The translations under genes were made by a program, and so were the position numbers. The notes beneath the pieces are model-generated. The model did no database searches and was not told the DNA's origin. It was given only the letters and a program-made list of their open reading frames with translations. DNA of 64,000 nt from Cheiracanthium punctorium (taxonomy: Eukaryota; Arthropoda; Arachnida; Araneae; Cheiracanthiidae): contig JAWZYV010012351.1 of assembly GCA_038373885.1 (NCBI GenBank), positions 301,015-365,014 of the forward strand, written 5' to 3'. Each line of letters begins with the position of its first letter. Within the stretch, counting starts at the first letter, position 1. Positions 29,801 to 38,800 of this stretch are shown piece by piece.

Positions 29801-32800
29801 TAAAACATATGAATCGCTTTTGTAAACAGTGTGAATACATAAAAACTTTTCGAATAACAAGTTATGAAAGGCGTATTGATTTCTCCTTTAAGTTTTCATT
29901 TAAAGACAGCAGATTTATTTTGCACCAAAAAAACATTCTCCTCCATTTTTCTTTCTCAAAAAAAGGTACAATATCAATTAAAAAAAAAAAAAAAAAAATG
30001 CATGTGTACATGTTGAAAAACGAATTGGTCCATAATGTTTCATCTCCAAATAGCAAATCGTGCCCCTTCATAAACAAAAAACGGTGCCCGTTGCGATGAT
30101 TTACTTGTTTGCCTATCTGGCCGGCCCTGATTGAGGTGACTAACAAAGCCCGACTGGTCCGATCCGGGGTGGGTAGAATGGCTTCGGAATGCAGCTTTTG
30201 TACGCAGTTTGAATCTTGCTTTACTGCTAGCTAGCTTTCCATACACGCTTTAAAAGATAAATGAGCGTGGCAAAAATTTAAGAAAGAGTCAAAATGACGT
30301 ATTCGGCGCAGACCGGTGCAAAAATCGGCTAAAAGCGCAGTTCGGCACAAGAATTTGTGTTTCGCCGCAATCGGCGCAGAATTAACATCCCTGCATCTAT
30401 CTGTACCATTCTCCATTCATCTATTGCCATTTCTATATCCAAATCCAAAGGTAAGGAATGGGCAACATAATTGAGCTGTTGGAGTGTGCTTGCTTTTGGA
30501 ATCTCTGAAAGTTTTAAAAATATAAAACTCTCTCAAAAGAGTTGATTGAAGAATGTTCTTTCCCAGTATATATTTTGCAGCAGAAATAAAGTGCTTCTGA
30601 ACATTGCTCAAAAATTTATGTTTCTCAGAATCAGAAATATTCAACAAAGAAGTATGAATTTCCTCAGTCAGGGGGAGATTTTTTACATCCAATAAGTTTA
30701 CAACAACAAAGGGATCATCAAGAATCTCATCGCATAATTGCGAGAAGAATCTCTTTGATTTTCAAATGTAGTACATGAATAAGAGGTTCTTCTTTCTGGA
30801 AAAAATTTGTAATCCTAGAGAAAAGTGCTGAACTAGAGCAAACAAAGTACAGCTCAGCTTTAACTGTTTTATCTTTCAATAGTATTGCTATTCTCTTATA
30901 TCCACTAGAATTCATCACTCACTTTGTTTTGTAGGCACAAATTTTAAAAAGTAATCCAAAACTTCATTCCATAACTCAAGCAATCTTTCCGCTGCTGGTT
31001 TTAGAGTTAGCCAACGACAATTAACGTGTTTCAAAAAATGCAATTTTGGCAACCCCTTATCTTCTAGAATTTCAGAAAAGTCTTCCCATCGTGATGGCCA
31101 GTTTTTAAAGTAGTAATAAATTGCTATTATTAGTTCCGATGCGTTTGTGCCTAGGTGTATTAAACCCTTTTCAAAGACATGTATTACATGAATACTGCAA
31201 AATCCTACATTGGTTAAGCATTTCTTTCGTACCTCTTTTACATATTCATTTATAAGGTTAAAAACTTTTTTATTAACATTAGGTCCGTCGCTTGAAAGCA
31301 TCAAAAGCTTCTTGATGGCTAACCCAGCATTTTCCAATGACTTTAAAATGCAATCTTTTATGTTCTCTGCTGTCGCATGCCCAATGAAAAAATTTTCTAA
31401 ATGGTGGGTAGTCACAATGTGTAAAAGATATCACCATCAGCCAAATCCTTAAGCATTATATCTCTAAAGTATGGCCCCAAAGCTTCGCTTACTAAATATC
31501 ATACTTTAGTAGGATTCAGTGAAAATTTCTCTGGAACATGAGCATGCTCTTCATGTGACGTCACATGAAAAGTTTGAAGCAGTACAATTTCTGAATGGCC
31601 AAAATCTAAAATCCATGATTAAAAAGGGAAAATAGGCTATTTTTCAGAAAAAGGGACTTTTACGGACCTAGAAGAGAAAAAGAGACTTTTAGGGGAAAAA
31701 GAGACCATTTGCGAGGCCTGTTCTAATAGTTTTTGAAATATGCGAGTTTAATGAATTTCGGCTCATAGAACATAACGTATTTAGAATCTCTAGGATGGTC
31801 CTGTAGATAAACTATCCAGTTGATTGGGACCAAAAGCGGAGGTGCACAACTACATGTTACAATCCTAAATATAAAGCTTCAACATACTACGAGAAATAGT
31901 TTTTGAGATGCGATTTGCATACATGCATATGTACAGACGGCATGGAAACGCTGGTCAAAATAGACTCACAGTCGGTCAAAATGGGTTGTACATTAGGCTG
32001 GATCGAAATTTTTTTTTTTTTTCGAAATCTTTATGTCTTGAAGTGTCAAAAGTTGTAAATTGATATAAATAAGACATGTGTAAAATTTAAATGTTCTACG
32101 ACAACTTCTTGGGGTTGCGCATCGAGCTTGAAATTTAGAAATTTTTGAAAAATATGACTTTTTTTAAAAATCAAGCAAAAAAATTATTTTCCGAATTATT
32201 AGGCTCCCGAGGTTTTAGAAGTTGTATATTATTATGAATGAGATGTATGCAAAATCTGAAGGGGCTGTGACAATTTCTAGGGGTTGCACATCGAGCTTAA
32301 AATCTATAATTATCTGAAAAATATGCATTTTTTGACAAAAGTATGTAGAAAGCAAAAATTATAATTTTAATGAATTAGCCCCGTTGAAAAATAGTCAGTA
32401 ACGTTCGCACCTCTTCTCTAGTACAACCACAATCACAACTACATTACCCAGGACCCTCGGTGATTTGCCTGCGATCCTGCCCGTGTCAGCCCAAGCATCC
32501 AATTATTGGAGCATGCGTTTTAATGAATAATGTAAAGCCTGACTTCAAATCAAACTGTGGCATTTTATGTCAAGTGTAATAATCTAGATCGTATGAAACC
32601 ATATCATCTGATAGATGGATAGACAGCAAATATTGGAGTGGCTGTTTGCTATTGTATGAAGTTGTCAAATACAACATTGCAGAGATTTAGTTAGATTAGA
32701 GAACTGCGTTTCGAGATTTCTGATGACGCCTTTGTTCTTCCCAGAATATGATGATTTGCCACCACCACCAATGTATGTGAGGGTCCTAAGATCAATGGAT

Positions 32801-35800
32801 TTCGTATCAAACTCTCCCGAATTTCTAGTGAAATTCTTAAAAACAGATCGTGGCATATGGCCAAAGTATGTTGAGCTAGGTTCCATTATCAGTGAGATAT
32901 GCTCTTTGTGACAAACACTTGGGTGTAATTTGCCATCAAAAATGTTTTCTATGTATCTGGTTTTGTTCTTCCTCCTATCAAAACACAATCCAAAGAAAAT
33001 TTTAGTCTTCTGTTTCTTTCACTGCGAGTCATCTGAGCCTTCCTGTAATTTTATATGGGTCGAGAATCAGTTGAGAAGATTTCTCTCCATCTGCATTCCC
33101 TCCGATTTCTAGATTGTGAAATAAAGTTGATACCAAAGTTGCTTCTGCCCAGTCTGCAATAATTTTGTGTCACAGACTTGTGAAAGCACTGATATTTTTA
33201 TTCTAACTTGGTCATTTGTGATCGAATCTCCCAAAGTGGCGGTCGATAGGCATTCAGCCTTTTCTTCAGCCTTTCGCACTTCTCTTGAGTTATTTTCACT
33301 TTCCAAATCAATGACTAAAGTTGGAGATTGGTGGAGAAAGAGGTAAGGGTTCCAACATCCAATCTCGAAATTTCTCTTTCCAGCCTTTCAACTTTTCTGT
33401 CATTGTCCATAAACGTCTCTTCTTTACAACTCCATCGATTGTCACATATCGTGCTCCCCTCTGGTCTGCTAATGACTCCGTTCTGTATGAGGTATGCGAG
33501 GCTCTGAGCCACACCTGCTCCGGGAAAAGTCAGGACATTTGCAAGTGCGATATTCAATAGCTCGGCAAGGAAGAGTCTTTCCCACTTTCTTCATAAACAA
33601 TTCCTTCTGTCCATCTCTAACGTACGATTTATTTAGCTGCTGAACTTGCTCATAACCTTTCCTAACTATCTCTTGAATTCCTTGGATTGACACAGTAGGA
33701 ATACTGGTCTTGATCCAAATTTCCTGTATTTCCTGTACTATCGCCACAACTGATGTTACTTCTCCTTCGGGTGGATCCTGCCCTTTATTCAGAAATTTTT
33801 CTTCTTAAGTAAAAAAAAAAGTAATATAGAAGTACGAGTATGTCTTCTTGGGTTGGTAACTTGGTACAAGGTAATTCTTTCGACATCCCCAGCTTTTCTA
33901 AGAACACCGATTTTGTTCCATGTTCTGTTGCAGACGGTTTCACTCTATTCAGAATCGTAGCAGTGCAAGGCAACCACCTTTAAGCTTTCTTGAGAGTAAA
34001 CTGAAAGCAACATCTATCTGAAACGTTAAACTAAATGCCTGTTTCAACGAAATATCTCGTGCCTGGTTTAACCGAATGCATCGCCATCACTCGGCAGGCA
34101 AACCGGAGCTAGTTGTCTAGAGCACAGCTTGCATACTGCGCCCAAGACAAAACAACAGCATAATGTGTGCATTGTATCAAACTATTCGTAAAGCCATTTT
34201 TTGTGATTTACTGAGTTTCTCTGAACATTTTTTAACATATAAAAGAACCAAATTATTTTTAACAAATAAAGTTTGCTTTCTACATAATCTTTTCAAAAAA
34301 CCACATAATTTTCAGATATTTATAGATTTCAAGCTCGATGTGCAATCCCTAGAAATCGTCGTAGCCCCTTCAGATTTTACATAAGTGTTATTCATAACAA
34401 TATCCAACTCCTAAAACCTCAGGAGCCCAATAATTCGGAAAAGAACTTTTTTGGTAGATATTTTGAAAAAGCCATATTTTTCAAAAATTTCTAAATTTCA
34501 AGCTCAATGCGCAACCCCAAGACGTTGTCGTAGAATACTCAAATTTTACACACGTCTTATTCATACCAATATACAACTTTTGAGACTTCAGGAGATAAAG
34601 ATTTCGAAAAAATATTTTTTTCGATCCCCCCTACTGCACACGTGTTTAATCTACTTCTTTTTGATTTAAAAAAAAAAAAAAAATGTATGTATACACACAA
34701 TGGAAGTAGATAAGATAGAATCATGAACGCGTGTATTGATAAACGCTTAACTCCTTCCCAAAGCTCAAAACTAGCTAGCTCTATGCTTTTTGTCTATGCT
34801 TTTTGAAGTTTAACTTGTGTTTAAATTACCTGTTTGTAATTTTTGTCCACATCTGGGGATCTAGAAAATCAGTATAATTGGTATATATATAAAAATATAT
34901 AAAAGTAAGCCAATTGTGGGAAAATATGTCTTCAGAAAAACTGTTGTAAGATGTTAGCAATTAGGTTATTCTTAGAAAACTATTACCTATTTAAGCTTAT
35001 TTAATTTTCAAAAACTCCAAGAAAAAAAATCTGGAAGGTTTTTCTTCCTTTGAAATTGTTTAAATACTTTATGTAATAGATGTTATTTCTTTTAACCAAC
35101 CAATTAAAAACGCATTGTTGGCACGCAACCGATTGTTTGTTAAAATAAAACATGTAACTCATACAACTTTAATGTTACTTTTTTTATATTAAAAAATAAG
35201 AAAAAGTTTAAGAAAATTTAGTGCTTTTAAAGGGACTTTTTAAGTATGTCACAAAAATTGAAAAGTAATGCTTTTTTTTTAAGTAAATTATTTAAAATAT
35301 TTTAAACATTATTTCCTAACTTTTAAAAATTCTGTAAATTTATTTTATTTTTATTTATCTGCTAAAACTTACTTATCTTATTTATAATAATTATTTTTAT
35401 TTATTTATTTTAAGGATGAAAAATTCAGGAGAGTAAAAATACTCCTCAACTGTTTTAGTAGGAGTATTTTCCTATACACAAGTGTAATTAAAGCAACCAA
35501 TAATTATGCTACATTCTCAAATGCATAATTAAATTGCAAACACACAAATCATATATAATAACTGATTACACAATCTAGGTACACTGTTAGTGTTAACTGT
35601 AAATTTCACCATTTGCATTAAAAGTTATCGCAGATTTCAGAGTGTTGATTGTAAATAAAAATCATTTTCAAGGGGAAATCTCGCCGTAATCACAGATCAT
35701 AAAATGGAATTTTATATGGAAAAGCAATGCGTAAAAACATGCATTCCAAAATTCTTAAGGCGTGTTCCAAATTTCTAAAGGCGTGAAATATGCATGTAGA

Positions 35801-38800
35801 GGCTTTATTGCGATCACTGATCATATGTTTGTTACAATACTTTAAAAAGTAGCTTTAAAAATGCATAGTAAGTAAAAAATTCAGTAACTTATTTCTGAGA
35901 GGCAAAATAGTTTCAACTGCAAATACAGGGGTGTGTTAAAAAAAAGTTTTAATTTTTTTTTAAAGCAATTTGCCTGAGTAATGTTAACTTTTTTGTAAAG
36001 ACAATAATAGAGGATAACATTGGCAGAAAAGATTTTTCAATAAACCTCTGACATAAGAATTTATGAAACTTTGAATCTCTGTCAAAAAAGAAAATTTTCA
36101 GATATTGGTCTAATAAATCCAAACGTGTATCCAACTTGCCTCAACTATATATGCAATTTGGTACTTACGTATTATCCCGGTGGTCATTCCCGCCAAGCTA
36201 TTTTTTCATCAAATGTGTTGCCAAAATGTTGCCAATCGTATTCCAAACCATTAATACTTTCATGTGCCCGGCATTTATCTTGGAGAAAAATTGCTCGTCT
36301 TGGCAGACCACCGGGATAATACGTAAGTACCTACATTTTTTATAAGTGCTAATTCATGTCTTTCAAAGGCCATTTCTTCTGCTTTGACAACTTGAAAGCG
36401 CAAGCTATAGTTAAGCCTTAAAAATGACACAAAACACTGAAAATTTATCTTTTTGTGACTTTCAGTGACTTCGCAGCAACAACCTGCCACAGATTTCTCA
36501 TACATTACATGAAATTCAAACCTCTAACATTCCAGATGTGAAAGAAATTTTGTGACAAGTTTTTCCCCACAAACAGTTTTTTACCATAGCATTTTCTATG
36601 TCTGAGAAAATGCCTATTTTTGTGTGCTGCATAGTCTTTTTGGGGGGGCCATGAAAAATGAACAACAACTTTGGAAAGAAATATTCTGGATTGGTTACAT
36701 TAATAAGATAAATAGTACAACTCGGAATTCTTTGGTGAAAAAAATCTGAGGTGGCATGAATCATAGGTGTGCCACTTTTTCAGATTCTTGATCTTAATGC
36801 ATTTAAGTCGACTCCCTCTAATCCGCAAAAGTTTTGTGCGAATTATAGGATTTTGCAGATCATAGGTCATTGTTTACATTTTCTTTTGCAGATTTAGAGA
36901 GAGTTGATTAATTTAATCATGAATAGCGATTAAAAAGGAAAGATGATATCTAGTAAATTTTTAAGATTAAGTATTTTTTCAGTAGTAACTCAACTCATCA
37001 AAATTCTCTCCAATTTTAAACCATTCATCGAGAGACATATTTTTTCTTGATTGATTCTGTGTCAGAATCCCTTTCGTGATCGAGTGTGTTAACAGCATGC
37101 AAAAGGAAAATGAACATATGCAAAGTTGCATTGAGCTAATCCTAAAAAACTATGAATTGCCAGGATTCCCATTGATTGCATTGACAACATTTTGATGAGC
37201 CTAGCAATCAAACGACTTTCCTCCTGCGTGAAAAGCTAACTACTCTTGTAATGTATTTCAATGGGAGAAACCCAATTTTTAATGTCCAATTATAGTATTA
37301 AATTTGACATTACATTTACATAGTTATGCTCTTTTAGCATTGTTATTTATTATTTTACTGCATTTGTGCCTGTATTTTTTAAATTATTATTTGAATGTTA
37401 CGCAAGAATCGCCGAACACATTGAAATTGTATTTTATCAAAATTGATTTGTTTGTTTACATTAAAAATCAATTGTGGATTAGAGGAAGTTGTGAATTAAA
37501 GGTCTGCAGATTAAAGGGAGTTGACTGTATATAAATTAAGTGTCTTTTAATTCCCTAGTTGAAAGTCAAGTGCTTACATCATCCCGGAGTTTGCATTGGA
37601 GCTACAGTGCAGCATCCATAATCCGGGAACCTATAACCCGGCACTAGTCTCTTTTTTTTTTTTTTTTTTCCCTCCCCAAAGGGATCCGGAATCTCAAAAT
37701 CCGGAACTTTTAACACTGATTTTAATTGATGTATGGCTATCTTAATTTTTTCTTCTTCTTCAATAGATAGTTTTTCACCGAATATTTTTCTTTTTGTTTC
37801 GCATTTCGGTCCTAACATGTCTTTGCCGATCACCATTACTGCCGCAAATATTTGAATCAATGCATTTTCTAATACCGATATAAAAACAAAAATAAACACG
37901 GCTTGGTTCGCTTATTACATTTAAATTAAAAGCAGTGTAGCTGAATGAAGAATTCAAAGATAATGCGAGTGCTTTCATAGAACATTAATGAGTTTTTAAA
38001 ATGAGACAGCATGTTTACACATCATCGTAAACACATGGCTTCAGCTCCTTCCAGACACATTGCCTTGTTTCTAGACATCCTGTCGCCGTACGAAATCATC
38101 AACTATCGCGGGAAGGATTTTGCCAGTGCTTTGAAAAGCAAGAGGGAAAGGAGGGGGGGAATTGGTATGTTTCGACGTAATTAAGAAGCTGTGAAGAGAC
38201 TGAAGAGAGTAAAATTGGGTATAATTCAGCTTGCAAAATAAAACTCTAGGGTACAAACTACGGAGAGATTTAATAAATTCGATTTTATATCTGAGAGTCA
38301 ACTGATGAATGTGCATATGTTAATTAACTAATTAAATACCGAAAAACCCCCCAAAAAAATGAAGCAAGTCAAATTAACCGATGTATTTAATGTAAATACA
38401 AAAGCTAATTAGATTCTAATAATAATTTAATACACTTATTTTAAATTAGTATTTAAATAAATTTCAGTTATTATTTGTGTTATATTTTATGAAAAAGTTC
38501 CAAAATCAACGATCTTTTCTGCTTTATAGTTTTTAGTTTGAATTAAACACTAAATTACATTTGTTCCAGAGTACTTCAGTTTTTTTTTTTTTTTTTTTTT
38601 TTTTTACGGATTATACAGCAATTGTATGCATATTTTAAGACTACCTTTCATTGATAAATAATACACTGGTCAATAGCATGTGATCGATGATGGTTTTAAT
38701 GGAAGTTTTCAACACATCTCTAATCCGGAAAAATCGGTAATCTGGCACCGCGTCATTCCCGCCGATGCCGGATTATCAGTGCTGCACTGTATTATAATTC

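Larger units (their letters stand above)
28030..31560 (-). pseudogene. hAT transposase relic split by an inserted element
   Basis: On the minus strand the N-terminal side (31560-30915) carries HAHVPEKFSLNPTKV, FFIGHATAENIKDCIL, SSDGPNVNKKVF, CSIHVIHVFEKGL and CRWLTLKPAAERLLELW, typical of the RNase-H-like core of one hAT branch. It continues through 30918-30417 with frameshifts. The C-terminal part (28514-28203) has the hAT dimerisation motif (KYPNVVAIVKAVLTLAHGSA, DVERGFS) followed by a Lys/Glu-rich coiled coil (28260-28030). Positions 28594-30393 are a separate insertion. hAT transposases cut and paste DNA; this copy is inactive because of stops, shifts and the insertion. A likely 5' terminus is CAGGCCTCGCAAATGGTCTC (minus strand, starting at 31720). 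Confidence 0.85.
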
